Shown here piece after piece: positions 51,544 to 60,399 of a DNA stretch of 64,000 bases. The notes under the pieces are model-generated. The model worked only from the letters and a program-made list of their open reading frames with translations, was not told the origin of the DNA and made no database searches. The number at the start of each line of letters is the position of its first letter. The stretch's first letter is position 1. The stretch is from contig NZ_JAXCLW010000004.1 in assembly GCF_034044715.1 (NCBI RefSeq), positions 186,001-250,000 of the forward strand, in the 5' to 3' direction. Position numbers and translations under genes: made by a program. Source of the stretch: Dongia_B soli (lineage in GTDB: Bacteria; Pseudomonadota; Alphaproteobacteria; Dongiales; Dongiaceae).

Positions 51544-51920
51544 ATTGACCTATTCGGGTAACCAGGGGGAGAGACAAATGGTTTCCGGCGCGGCGCTGGG
51601 TGATATTGCGGCCCCGTCGAATGTCGCCGCGAGCCGCAGCAACCGTATGATTCTGCGCTGAACCCATTCCAATTGGCTAGAGACGGCCTTTTCCAAGCAA
51701 TTGCGTTCCGATCTGAAAAGGCTGGCCCGGGACTTATTGCGACTAAACGCGTGCACGTAACCAAGTTCAGAAATCTCATAGCGGCTGTCGCCAACTCGAA
51801 AATTTTCGAGTCCCCCAAAACATCCTCCTTACCGAGGCAACGCTTTGAATTTGCGCCTCTTTTTCTCGAAACACGCTAACTGCGTTCTCTTTGCACTGTC
51901 AATAATCAGATATCCTAATC

Positions 51921-51942
51921 AGGGCTTTTTTTATAAAGCCCT
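51921..51942. terminator. AT-loop hairpin upstream of proX
   Basis: AGGGCTTT (51921-51928) pairs with AAAGCCCT (51935-51942), loop of 6. It has T-rich loop sequence but no following T-run on either strand. Confidence 0.35.
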
Positions 51943-52384
51943 AGGTCTCTCTCATGGTCGGGAATGCCATTACTCACTGATTACTCGGACGTTCCCGCTA
52001 TAGGCGTGAATTTTGGGTTCATATACCTATCTGAGTGACCTTCGCGATTTTCTACGCGATCTCGGCAAAAAGCCGAGAGTGTAATCCGCGCGTGGCTCGG
52101 TGTGGTGTCGCGCAGTGATGGCAACTCGCGCTCGGTGCAACGTGACTGTTGGCGCAATGTTACTACGAAGACACTCTCTATTAGTAGGTTTCCTATGAAG
52201 ACTTCCGCCCTTGCACCTGTAAGGTGGCATCAACGCGCACCCGCGCGTGCAATCTAGGTGTGTCTCACCACGTCCTGAGTAAAGGCGAAACTCCTTCCTC
52301 TTGCTGCATGGGACACTCAAGTGCAGCGTGCGGGCCTTGATGGCAATGCGCTGACGGCAATTGACGCATACCGGAGGGTTACTA

Positions 52385-53884
52385 ATGAATACGCTTTTCG
52401 TCCACCCGCGCATCGGAGACAAGGCGGCCGCCTTTCTTAGCCGGGAGCACAAGCTGCTGATCGGCGGCAAATGGGTCCCTGCCCAATCTGGCAAGGTATT
52501 CGATACCCACGATCCGGGGACCGGGCGCGTGATTGCACGTGTGGCGGAAGGCGATGCGGCCGATATCGATCTTGCCGTCAAAGCGGCGCGTCAAGCCTTC
52601 GAAGGTGGGCCATGGAGCCGGATCACGCCGAGCGACCGTGGCCGCCTGGTCTGGAAGCTGGCCGATCTGTTGGAGCAGCATGCTGAGGAATTTGCCGAAC
52701 TTGAAGCGCTCGACAACGGCAAGCCGCTCACCACTGCCCGGCGCGGTGATGTGCCTCTCAGCGTCGACATGTTCCGGTACATGGCCGGCTGGGCCACCAA
52801 AATCACCGGCGAAACGCTGTCCATTTCGACCCCCGGCAATTACCACGCTTTCACGGTACGCGAGCCCGTTGGCGTCGTTGGCCAGATCATCCCATGGAAC
52901 GCGCCGCTTCTGATGGCGGCGTGGAAGCTCGCACCGGCGCTCGCCACGGGCTGCACGATCGTCCTGAAACCCGCCGAACAGACTCCTCTCACCGCGCTGC
53001 GTCTCGGCGAACTGATCCAGGAAGCCGGCTTCCCCGACGGCGTCGTCAATATCGTAACCGGCTTTGGCCCAACGGCGGGTGCTGCCATTGCGGGACATCC
53101 CGATATCGACAAGGTGGCATTCACCGGCTCGACCGAGGTCGGCCGCCACATCGTCAACGCCGCCATGGGGAACTTCAAGAAAGTTTCTTTGGAGCTTGGT
53201 GGCAAGTCGCCGGTGATCGTATTTCCGGATGCCGATATGTCGGTTGCCGTCCCCGGCGCGGCACAGGCGATCTTTGCCAATTCCGGCCAGGTCTGCACGG
53301 CAGGCTCTCGCCTCTTCGTGCATAAAAAAGCGTTCGACCGAATGATTGATGGGCTGACGCAGGAAGCCGGCAAGATTCGTGTTGGCCACGGCCTCGCGGA
53401 AGGGACGCAGATGGGACCAGTCATCTCCGAAGTCCAGCTTGAACGCATCGCCGGGTATATCGACCAGGGCAAGGCTGCCGGAGCGACGATCGCCTCCGGT
53501 GGTAAACGCGTCGGAAGCGAGGGTTATTTCATGGCACCGACCATCCTCACCGATACCAAGCCCGATATGTCCGTGATGCAGGAAGAAATCTTTGGTCCGG
53601 TGGTTTGCGCCGTCAGTTTCGATGATGACGATCTCGAGCAAATCGCCAAACAAGCGAATGATTCCATTTACGGCCTTGCCGGCAGCATCTGGACCCGCGA
53701 TCTGAGCACGGCCCATAAAATGATACGTCGTATCCGCGCGGGCCGTATCGGTGTCAACGTCCACGGATCGGTCGATGCCGCCATTCCGACCGGCGGATTT
53801 AAGCAATCCGGCTGGGGACGCGAAAAGGGTCATGAAGGCTTGCATCTCTATACGGAGGTCAAGTCGGTTATCATTTCACTCTAG
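52385..53884 (+). CDS. Aldehyde dehydrogenase family protein
   Basis: 499 aa from MNTLFVHPRIGDKAA at 52385, with GGAGG 8 bp upstream. NAD-dependent ALDH: the catalytic base is Glu270 in LELGGKSPV and the nucleophile Cys304 in GQVCTAGSR. PWNAPLLMAAWKLAPALATG is the NAD-binding motif. Closest in style to broad-specificity, phenylacetaldehyde or betaine-aldehyde-type dehydrogenases. The betaine transporter next door hints at quaternary-amine metabolism, but they are on opposite strands and 1 kb apart. Confidence 0.9.
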   Translation: MNTLFVHPRIGDKAAAFLSREHKLLIGGKWVPAQSGKVFDTHDPGTGRVIARVAEGDAADIDLAVKAARQAFEGGPWSRITPSDRGRLVWKLADLLEQHAEEFAELEALDNGKPLTTARRGDVPLSVDMFRYMAGWATKITGETLSISTPGNYHAFTVREPVGVVGQIIPWNAPLLMAAWKLAPALATGCTIVLKPAEQTPLTALRLGELIQEAGFPDGVVNIVTGFGPTAGAAIAGHPDIDKVAFTGSTEVGRHIVNAAMGNFKKVSLELGGKSPVIVFPDADMSVAVPGAAQAIFANSGQVCTAGSRLFVHKKAFDRMIDGLTQEAGKIRVGHGLAEGTQMGPVISEVQLERIAGYIDQGKAAGATIASGGKRVGSEGYFMAPTILTDTKPDMSVMQEEIFGPVVCAVSFDDDDLEQIAKQANDSIYGLAGSIWTRDLSTAHKMIRRIRAGRIGVNVHGSVDAAIPTGGFKQSGWGREKGHEGLHLYTEVKSVIISL

Positions 53885-53894
53885 GCCTGTCTTT

Positions 53895-53931
53895 GAGTTC
53901 GGTGGGCAGCGTCAGCTGACCCACCGAACTC
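53895..53931 (+). terminator. Strong hairpin after the aldehyde dehydrogenase gene
   Basis: GAGTTCGGTGGG (53895-53906) pairs perfectly over 12 bp with CCCACCGAACTC (53920-53931), loop of 13. It starts 11 bp after the stop. No T-run follows, so it may be a Rho-independent stop with weak tail or a stability element. Confidence 0.55.
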
Positions 53932-54377
53932 AACACTGCAGAGATCTTCGCGGCTGAATGAAAACCGAGAACTTGGTCAGGAACCACGAATAGCGCCCCC
54001 GGATGCAAAATGTCGTGTCACACCTCAGAAAATCGGGTAGGCGATGAGGGTTTCCTCTCAATTTTCTGTTATTTATCGGATGAAGCGGAGAATTGGAAAA
54101 CGGTCAGCAACTGCCCTCTATCGCTTCACATCTAAACCCTGATTTCAGGGGCTTTTTCTTCGCGCTCCGAACACTAGCCGCGCTTTAACCAATGCCGGAC
54201 GCACTATCTCTCGGGTAGCGTGATCTCCAGGAAACAGATACGGCGTGCGGCGGAGCGGCAATGGCGCAGAGCGTAGCACTGGACAATGGTGCCGCCTTCG
54301 TTGATAGTTCTTCAACCATATGCATTCGGACTGGGCCGACTTTATTATCGACGTGATAACCAAATGGGGGAGCAGGC
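53932..54377. other. Intergenic stretch
   Basis: About 446 bp, no gene supported. It contains a weak terminator-like CCCTG-ATTT-CAGGG stem at 54138-54151 followed by GCTTTTTCTT on the + strand. Confidence 0.55.
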
Positions 54378-54758
54378 ATGCTATTCTCAGAAGGTTTTTC
54401 GTTCGCTAATTTTGTTATCGATGTTTTTTCCATCTTTCTGTTTGTGCTGTGGTTCTGGCTGTTCATAACCATAGCCGCCGACTTGTTCCGCCGTCACGAC
54501 ATCTCGGGGTTCAGCAAGGTCTTATGGGTCATCCTGCTGATTTTGCTGCCTTACATTGGGATATTCGTCTATGTCCTCACACAGGGTCATGGCATGGCGG
54601 AGCGCAATCTTAACCGCGAGCGACAGGCGCGTGACGAGCTTCGCAAGGTCGTCGGCTATAGTGTCGCCGATGAGCTGGAGAAGCTGAATCGCCTGAAGTC
54701 GACGGGCGATATTTCAGAACAGGAATTTGCGCGGTTACGAGCGAGGCTTGTTGAGTAG
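54378..54758 (+). CDS. SHOCT-domain membrane protein
   Basis: 126 aa. Two hydrophobic helices (about 12-34 and 47-70) of phospholipase-D-nuclease-N type (PLDc_N), then a polar linker, then the C-terminal SHOCT motif ELEKLNRLKSTGDISEQEFARLRARL (about 98-125). SHOCT helices are frequent at the ends of small oligomerising membrane proteins. Start preceded by GGGGGAG. Confidence 0.8.
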   Translation: MLFSEGFSFANFVIDVFSIFLFVLWFWLFITIAADLFRRHDISGFSKVLWVILLILLPYIGIFVYVLTQGHGMAERNLNRERQARDELRKVVGYSVADELEKLNRLKSTGDISEQEFARLRARLVE

Positions 54759-54920
54759 ACTGCGCTCGCAGCGCCAACAAAATGCCGGCGTCGAGCCGGC
54801 ACTTTGCTCCAATCGATGACAACGGCGTCGAGCAAATCGCAGACGGCGAAGATGGTGTCTGTATTCGCGCAGCACGCATTGGCATCAGCGCCTATTATTC
54901 GCTATGCCATTCGGGTCGGG

Positions 54921-55985
54921 TCAGGGGATTAATCGATCTGAGCGAAGTTGCTCGAAGAGGCGGATGAAAGCTTCATCGGTCGGCTGATAGGCCGTAAAGC
55001 CGAGACGCCTGCTTTTCGACATATCCGTGACGACCTCGATTGGCCGCCCCAGATCCGCATCCGTATGCCATGGCGAGGCCAGACGATCCAGATTAGGCTC
55101 GACCAAGCCCTCGCGTTCCGCAATCTTTTTCCAAACCTCGGCATCGCCGGACATCTGTTCCTCAAGGGGCCGCATACTACCGTCGAACGGTGCCGGCTCA
55201 AGCCCAAACCAATCGGCAATCCGGCCCCACATCCAGCTCCAACGGAAGACATCGCCATTCACGACGTTGAACGCCTGATTCGCGGCGGCTGGGGTTTCAG
55301 TGGCCCATAATAGGTGCCGCGCGAGGAGTGTCGCATCTGTCATATCCGTAAGGCCGTTCCATTGCACCGGCGAGCCCGGGAAGCGAAACGGCCGACCAAT
55401 TTCGCGGCAGATACTGGCATAGACAGCCAGCGTGGTCCCCATATTCATAGCGTTGCCAACCGCTTTGCCAATCACCGTATGCGGTCGGTGCACACTCCAG
55501 GAAAATCCATCGCGACGGGCGGCTGCAAAGACTTCATCCTCCTGGGCGTAGTAGAAGTTCTCGATATCGAGCCGAGCCTGCTCCTCGCGAAAGGGTGTCT
55601 GGGGCAAGGCTCCCTTACCATAGGCTTCAAATGGCCCAAGATAATGCTTGAGGCCCGTTACCAGTGCGACGTGGCGCGGCACGCCGCGCCCGGCGCGTAG
55701 CCCGTCCAGCAAGTTGCGGACCATCGCTGAATTGACTCTGATATTCTCCGCCTCGCTGTCCTGCCGGAGCCAGGTGGTGATGAAAACTGCATCAGGTTGC
55801 ACATCCGCAACCGCCGCGGCGACCGCGCTTGCATCCTGAAGGTCGGCCGCGATCGGCTCGATACCGGATTGTGGAGCCGGTCGGCGGGCGAGTCCCTTCA
55901 CGCTCCATCCATGCTCGACGAGAAGTGCCGCGATCGCGCTTCCCACAATTCCACTCGCTCCGACGACTAACGCGGTTCTGCCCAT
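54921..55985 (-). CDS. NAD-dependent SDR, PRISE/progesterone 5-beta-reductase-like
   Basis: 354 aa extended SDR. The NADP-binding motif is ALVVGASGIVGSAIAALL. The PRISE-type motifs VTGLKHYLGPFEAYGKG and NFYYAQEDEVF are present, the latter with the Tyr of the altered catalytic pair. This family reduces enones in plants and bacteria. Bacterial roles are unknown. Confidence 0.8.
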   Translation of the reverse strand: MGRTALVVGASGIVGSAIAALLVEHGWSVKGLARRPAPQSGIEPIAADLQDASAVAAAVADVQPDAVFITTWLRQDSEAENIRVNSAMVRNLLDGLRAGRGVPRHVALVTGLKHYLGPFEAYGKGALPQTPFREEQARLDIENFYYAQEDEVFAAARRDGFSWSVHRPHTVIGKAVGNAMNMGTTLAVYASICREIGRPFRFPGSPVQWNGLTDMTDATLLARHLLWATETPAAANQAFNVVNGDVFRWSWMWGRIADWFGLEPAPFDGSMRPLEEQMSGDAEVWKKIAEREGLVEPNLDRLASPWHTDADLGRPIEVVTDMSKSRRLGFTAYQPTDEAFIRLFEQLRSDRLIP

Positions 55986-56235
55986 CCTGAAGCTCCTGTT
56001 GTTGCGCCATCTTAACAGGCGGATTGTTACGGCGCACGCTTACATCATCCGGACCGTCATGGCTCCCCGGCTTTGATTGGGGGGACCGGTCAGGAACCTG
56101 TGTCCCAATACCGGAGCCACTCGATCGTGAGTTGATAAACTTCCAAGTATGATGAATTGAAGGTAGGCGTGGATTATCCCCCGTGCCACATTGCCGGCGA
56201 TGCCTTTCGACGACCTATAACGCCGCGACAAACAA

Positions 56236-57681
56236 ATGAACGCCGAAGAGCTAACAGAGCCCGCCTCGCCCCTTCCCCTCTCCGCAAGCGCTCTTTTCTT
56301 TCTCCCCCTGACGGTCGCCTGCGGGAATTTCATGGTCAATCTTGACCAGAATATTGTCGTCACAGCATTGCCAGGAATCAGTCTGACATTGGGGCATGCG
56401 CCGAGTCAGCTTGGATTGGTTATTACCGTCTATGTTCTCAGCCTGATCGTGTCGATGCCCCTCGGCCGTTGGCTTACCGGCCGTTTCGGTACGAAGGCAT
56501 GTTATTGTGGGGCCTTGCTGTCTTTTGCCGCGGCCTCCATCGCTTGTGGCTTGGCGACGAGCCTCTGGACGTTAGTGCTCGCCCGCGCATTGCAGGGCTT
56601 TGGCGGCGCATTGATGGGAACGGTGGGCCAGGTCGCGATCCTACGCGCCTTTCCGCGCTCGAGAATATTGAAGATCAATATTTATATGTCCTTGGCTTCA
56701 CAATTGGGGCCACTGGTCGGACCGCTCGTGGGAGGTGCTCTCACGACTTATTTGTCCTGGCACTGGATTTTCTTCATCAACGTCCCATTGGCGCTCGGCG
56801 CGGCCGCCCTGGCGATATCGTATTTCCCTCCCAAAAGTCCCGGTCGGGTGCCCAGGCTGGACCTGATCGGCTTCTTGCTCATGAGTGCGGGGATGACATT
56901 GCTGGTTTTCAGCATGGATTCATTCGGCGACCATGCCTATTCTGGCTGGTCCGCAATCAGCTTGCTGATGCTTTCGGTGCTGCTTCTTGGCACAGCTGTT
57001 TTCTATCTGCGCCAAACCCACAACCCTCTTCTCGATCTGCGGCTTTTGAACATCCGTACCATCCGGATCTCTTTATTGACCGGCGGAGGACTGGATCCGA
57101 TCGGCCTCACCTCGGTTACCTTGCTACTGCCGATGATGTTCCAGGTCGGCTTCGGCATGACCGCGGTGGAATCCGGATCCTGGACATTCGTCATCGGCAT
57201 CGGATCTGTATTGTCGCGTTTTTTTCTCCCCCGCCTGCTGAAGCAATGGGGCTTTCGGCGGATCTTGGTCTGGAATACACCTGTCGCTGCCGCACTGGTC
57301 GGGGGCTTCGCGCTTTTTCAGGCGACAACTCCGATGTGGCTCGGTTTGAGCTACATCTTTATCTTCGGCCTTTTTCGATCGGTACAATGGGGCACTGCCA
57401 GCAATCTCTCCTACGCGGATGTCACGGGAGAGCAACTGGCGGATTTCAGCGCGCTCTATTACATCTTTTGGCGACTTGCCGTTTCGATCAGCATCGGCAG
57501 CGCTTCGGCATTGCTGTCGCTCTTGGCTTCCGGCGATGGCAGCTCTTCTCCCAATGATTTCCGTATCATCTTTATCGTTGAAGCGTTGATTACGCTCGGC
57601 GCGCTCTTTGCGTACCGCCGATTGACCGCCGATGACGGCGCCGCGGTTTCAGGCTATCGCTCGGATCTGGCCAGCGACTGA
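56236..57681 (+). CDS. DHA2-type MFS drug exporter
   Basis: 481 aa, about 14 membrane helices. NLDQNIVVTALPGISLTLG is the DHA2 motif D1 start, LARALQGFGGALMGTVGQVA corresponds to motif B, and LVGPLVGGALTTYLSWHWIFFINVPL to the following motif C region. These are the EmrB/QacA family of proton-coupled drug exporters. Substrate unknown. A LysR- or TetR-type regulator is not present nearby. Confidence 0.87.
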   Translation: MNAEELTEPASPLPLSASALFFLPLTVACGNFMVNLDQNIVVTALPGISLTLGHAPSQLGLVITVYVLSLIVSMPLGRWLTGRFGTKACYCGALLSFAAASIACGLATSLWTLVLARALQGFGGALMGTVGQVAILRAFPRSRILKINIYMSLASQLGPLVGPLVGGALTTYLSWHWIFFINVPLALGAAALAISYFPPKSPGRVPRLDLIGFLLMSAGMTLLVFSMDSFGDHAYSGWSAISLLMLSVLLLGTAVFYLRQTHNPLLDLRLLNIRTIRISLLTGGGLDPIGLTSVTLLLPMMFQVGFGMTAVESGSWTFVIGIGSVLSRFFLPRLLKQWGFRRILVWNTPVAAALVGGFALFQATTPMWLGLSYIFIFGLFRSVQWGTASNLSYADVTGEQLADFSALYYIFWRLAVSISIGSASALLSLLASGDGSSSPNDFRIIFIVEALITLGALFAYRRLTADDGAAVSGYRSDLASD

Positions 57682-57859
57682 TACCAAGTTACGGCCGATC
57701 AGGTTCGGCCGAGCTTTGCCACACCACCGCAACGGGAGATGCCAAATGCATATAGCGATACTTGTGGCGCCCGAGAGTTTTACTCGATTTCTTTCAGCTT
57801 TGGTGCCAGCTAGCTTCGGATGGCAAGAGTGACCGAACATGCGATAGTCTAGAAGAGAA

Positions 57860-58258
57860 ATGATTAAGATACAGGGACTTCTCATCCTTTTTAGCCCTCC
57901 CACTGATCCGGTCTTCTTGTGCCAGTCCCTCGCAAGCACCTCCTTTCTCGGTGCCCTTATCTGCCTTTGGCAGCATTACTGTCGGCAGGATTTTCGCCTT
58001 TACCGCCTTGCGAGCCTTCTCGTCATGGCGTCGGCATGCGCCGGCAGCCTCGTTCTCTGGCTCGCCTCGGCGGCATATCTTGAAGCTAGCCTCCCCGCTT
58101 TCGCCGGCATCGGTGCTGCTGCATTCCTGCAGATCCGGATATGCAAGTCACGAAGAGCGGCGGTGGAAAGAGAGGCCTCCCTTGAGGCTGTTAAGGATTT
58201 TCCCTACAATGCTCTTGACGCTACTGCCTCGCTAACATCTGATTGTGGCCGGTCGTAA
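57860..58258 (+). CDS. Possible small membrane protein
   Basis: 132 aa. Three hydrophobic segments (FLGALICLWQHYC, LASLLVMASACAGSLVLWLASA, LPAFAGIGAAAFL). No recognised family. It ends at the start region of the following permease. A different-frame ORF overlaps it, so it is a tentative call. Confidence 0.35.
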   Translation: MIKIQGLLILFSPPTDPVFLCQSLASTSFLGALICLWQHYCRQDFRLYRLASLLVMASACAGSLVLWLASAAYLEASLPAFAGIGAAAFLQIRICKSRRAAVEREASLEAVKDFPYNALDATASLTSDCGRS

Positions 58259-58278
58259 AGAACCGGAAGGGGGCGACC

Positions 58279-59259
58279 GTGGGGAGAGCTTTGTCGGTTC
58301 TGCGTGCCGATCAGGAGCGCATCGTCCTGGTCATTGCCGCGATCCTGTTTTTGGCTGCAGCAATTTTTTTACCCGGCTTTCTTGAGCCGTCGAATTTAAT
58401 AGCGATCGTGCGCAGCATATCCGTCCTCGGCGTGCTCGCGGCGGGAATGGCCATCGTCATCATCGGACGTGGCATCGATCTATCCGCTGTGGCGGTGATG
58501 GCGATGTCAGTTGCCTGGTACCTTCAAATGCTTGGCGACGGCGCTGCCGATTGGGTGGCGCTTTGCTATGCCGCGGCTGCGGTCTTGGCGATAGGGCTGA
58601 TCAATGGATTCCTTGTCGCCTATGCCGATGTACCTGCCATTTTCGTTACCCTGGCCAGCGGTTCCTTCGTATTCGGCTTCGTCCGCTCTCAAGTGATCAC
58701 GCAAGATGCCATTGCCGTTCCCGCCCGCCACTGGATCGAGCGACTTGGTCGACTACAAATAGAAGGTATTCCGGGCGAGGTTTTCATTTTCTTCGGCATC
58801 GCCTGCATTGCCTTTATTTTCCTGCGTTACACCAAATGGGGTCGCTACGTCTATTACGCCGGGGACAATCCCATAACGGCCCGGAACACCGGCATTCCTG
58901 TGCGTCCCATGCTGGTGCTGCGCTATGTCATTTCGGCATTGACCGCCTTCGTCGCCGGCCTGTTGACCGCTTCCAGCTTGCTATCCATCAACACGCGCGT
59001 GGTAAATTCGACGCTGCTCTATGACATCATCCTTGTTGTGGTCATCGGGGGTATCGGCCTTTCGGGGGGTAAAGGCAGCATGCGCAACGTCATCGTCGGC
59101 GCCTTGCTGATCGGCATCATGCTCAACGTAATGACCATCCTCGATATCCCCAATATCTATCAGAACCTCATCAAATCGACGATCTTGCTCATCGCCATCA
59201 TCATCGATGGCTTGATGAATCCGCGGGACGAGCAGACCGCACAGCAGGGCGATATTTAG
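58279..59259 (+). CDS. Ribose-type ABC transporter permease
   Basis: 326 aa from the GTG at 58279, chosen because GGAAGGGGG lies 6 bp upstream; a TTG at 58243 is possible. A BPD_transp_2/RbsC permease of 8-10 helices, with MAIVIIGRGIDLSAVAVMAM and the conserved GGIGLSGGKGSMRNVIVGALL near the C-terminus. Opens a sugar-transport operon. Confidence 0.9.
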   Translation: MGRALSVLRADQERIVLVIAAILFLAAAIFLPGFLEPSNLIAIVRSISVLGVLAAGMAIVIIGRGIDLSAVAVMAMSVAWYLQMLGDGAADWVALCYAAAAVLAIGLINGFLVAYADVPAIFVTLASGSFVFGFVRSQVITQDAIAVPARHWIERLGRLQIEGIPGEVFIFFGIACIAFIFLRYTKWGRYVYYAGDNPITARNTGIPVRPMLVLRYVISALTAFVAGLLTASSLLSINTRVVNSTLLYDIILVVVIGGIGLSGGKGSMRNVIVGALLIGIMLNVMTILDIPNIYQNLIKSTILLIAIIIDGLMNPRDEQTAQQGDI

Positions 59260-59285
59260 ATGCTCCATCAAATTACATTCATCAC

Positions 59286-60317
59286 ATGAAGAGGCATGAC
59301 ATGTTCGGGATCACAAAGAGCATCGCAGCGGCTGCCATGGTGGCAGCGCTCGCATTAACCTCGACCGCACACGCCCAGGAAGATCCAGGTCCGGCCACCT
59401 ATGATGCAGCCCTCAAAGGGAAGCGCGTCATCCTGGTGCCCATGGCTATGGGCTTCGATCTAGCCCAGGGTTGGGCAGCCTATATAAAGCGCGAGGTCGA
59501 AGGTTTCGGCGGCGTATTCGAAACGAGGGATCCCAATTGGAGCGCCGAAGCGGGCGCCCAAGCCATTACCGAGGCGATCTCATCCAGTGCGAAGCCTGAT
59601 GTCCTGGTCGTGCATTCACCGGACCTGAACTCATACTCGAAAATTCTGAAGAAGGCGCAAAAGGCCGGCATCTACGTCATTCTGATCGACAACCCCACGA
59701 ACTTCTCCGCCGATGCGTTTATCGGCAGCGACTGGGATCGCCTCGGCCAGCTTGAGGCGGAAGCCGTGGTCAAAGGCTGCGGCGAGAATTCCTCGAAGAA
59801 AATCGGCCTGGTGCAGGGCGACCAGGTCAATGCATCGAGCCTTTATCAATATGCCGGGATCATGAAGGTCCTCGAGAAGCATCCGGACTTTCAAGTGGTC
59901 GCCAAGCCAGATTCTAATTGGGATGCCACCACCTCCCGCAACGTGACCACCACGATGTTGCAACAGCATCCCGATGTTTGCGGCATTATCGACTTTTGGG
60001 ACGGCGACGCGACCGGTGCCGCCGCGGCGATTCGCGACGCTGGAAAGCAGGATGCGATTTATCTGGTGACAACTGGCGGCGGGGAAAAAGTCGATTGCGA
60101 CAATCTCGAATCCGGTGTCTTCGACGCCGTCGTCACGACCGAGTTGCACAATCAGTCCCGTGACATCAACGCAATCATCAAATTCTTGCTGCAAAGCGGC
60201 CAGCCGGCCGGAACGTCGAAAACCTATATCTACACGCTGGAAAAGGCGACCACGAAGGCAGATCTGACGCCGAATTCCTGCTGGGATCTGAAAGCATTGC
60301 AGAGCGCGTCAAAATAA
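59286..60317 (+). CDS. Sugar-type ABC substrate-binding protein
   Basis: 343 aa. Signal peptide (residues 1-30, SIAAAAMVAALALTSTAHA). The mature part is a periplasmic-binding-protein-like type I fold (Peripla_BP_4), with KRVILVPMAMGFDLAQGWAA, IYVILIDNPT and VCGIIDFWDGDATGAAAA. This type serves RbsB-like sugar or purine-type ligands. Ligand unknown. Confidence 0.87.
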   Translation: MKRHDMFGITKSIAAAAMVAALALTSTAHAQEDPGPATYDAALKGKRVILVPMAMGFDLAQGWAAYIKREVEGFGGVFETRDPNWSAEAGAQAITEAISSSAKPDVLVVHSPDLNSYSKILKKAQKAGIYVILIDNPTNFSADAFIGSDWDRLGQLEAEAVVKGCGENSSKKIGLVQGDQVNASSLYQYAGIMKVLEKHPDFQVVAKPDSNWDATTSRNVTTTMLQQHPDVCGIIDFWDGDATGAAAAIRDAGKQDAIYLVTTGGGEKVDCDNLESGVFDAVVTTELHNQSRDINAIIKFLLQSGQPAGTSKTYIYTLEKATTKADLTPNSCWDLKALQSASK

Positions 60318-60345
60318 AGCCTCCCTGTTGATAAATCACGCAGGG

Positions 60346-60370
60346 CTGGCCCCGTGACGATCGGGGCCAG
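60346..60370 (+). terminator. Hairpin after the sugar-binding-protein gene
   Basis: CTGGCCCCG (60346-60354) pairs perfectly over 9 bp with CGGGGCCAG (60362-60370), loop of 7. Lies between the binding-protein stop and the permease fusion. It probably limits downstream transporter-gene expression, as with the hairpin at 50327 in the other ABC operon. Confidence 0.55.
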
Positions 60371-60399
60371 TCCGTTCTTGATCAGTTTCGGATCCCTTT

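Larger units (their letters stand above)
51376..52384. other. About 1-kb gene-poor region
   Basis: No gene is supported. It holds a 19-bp tandem duplication (51506-51543), a hairpin AGGGCTTT/AAAGCCCT (51921-51942) and presumably the proX and aldehyde dehydrogenase promoters. Its sequence, especially 51700-52300, is unlike coding DNA; small frames there lack family likeness. Confidence 0.7.

Noticed and set aside
52382..53845. 487-aa minus-strand frame opposite the aldehyde dehydrogenase
   Set aside because: Antisense to a gene with clear catalytic residues; no domain.
56469..57557. 362-aa + strand frame inside the MFS gene
   Set aside because: Alternative frame of a clear transporter; composition is Arg/His/Pro-rich as expected of a shadow.
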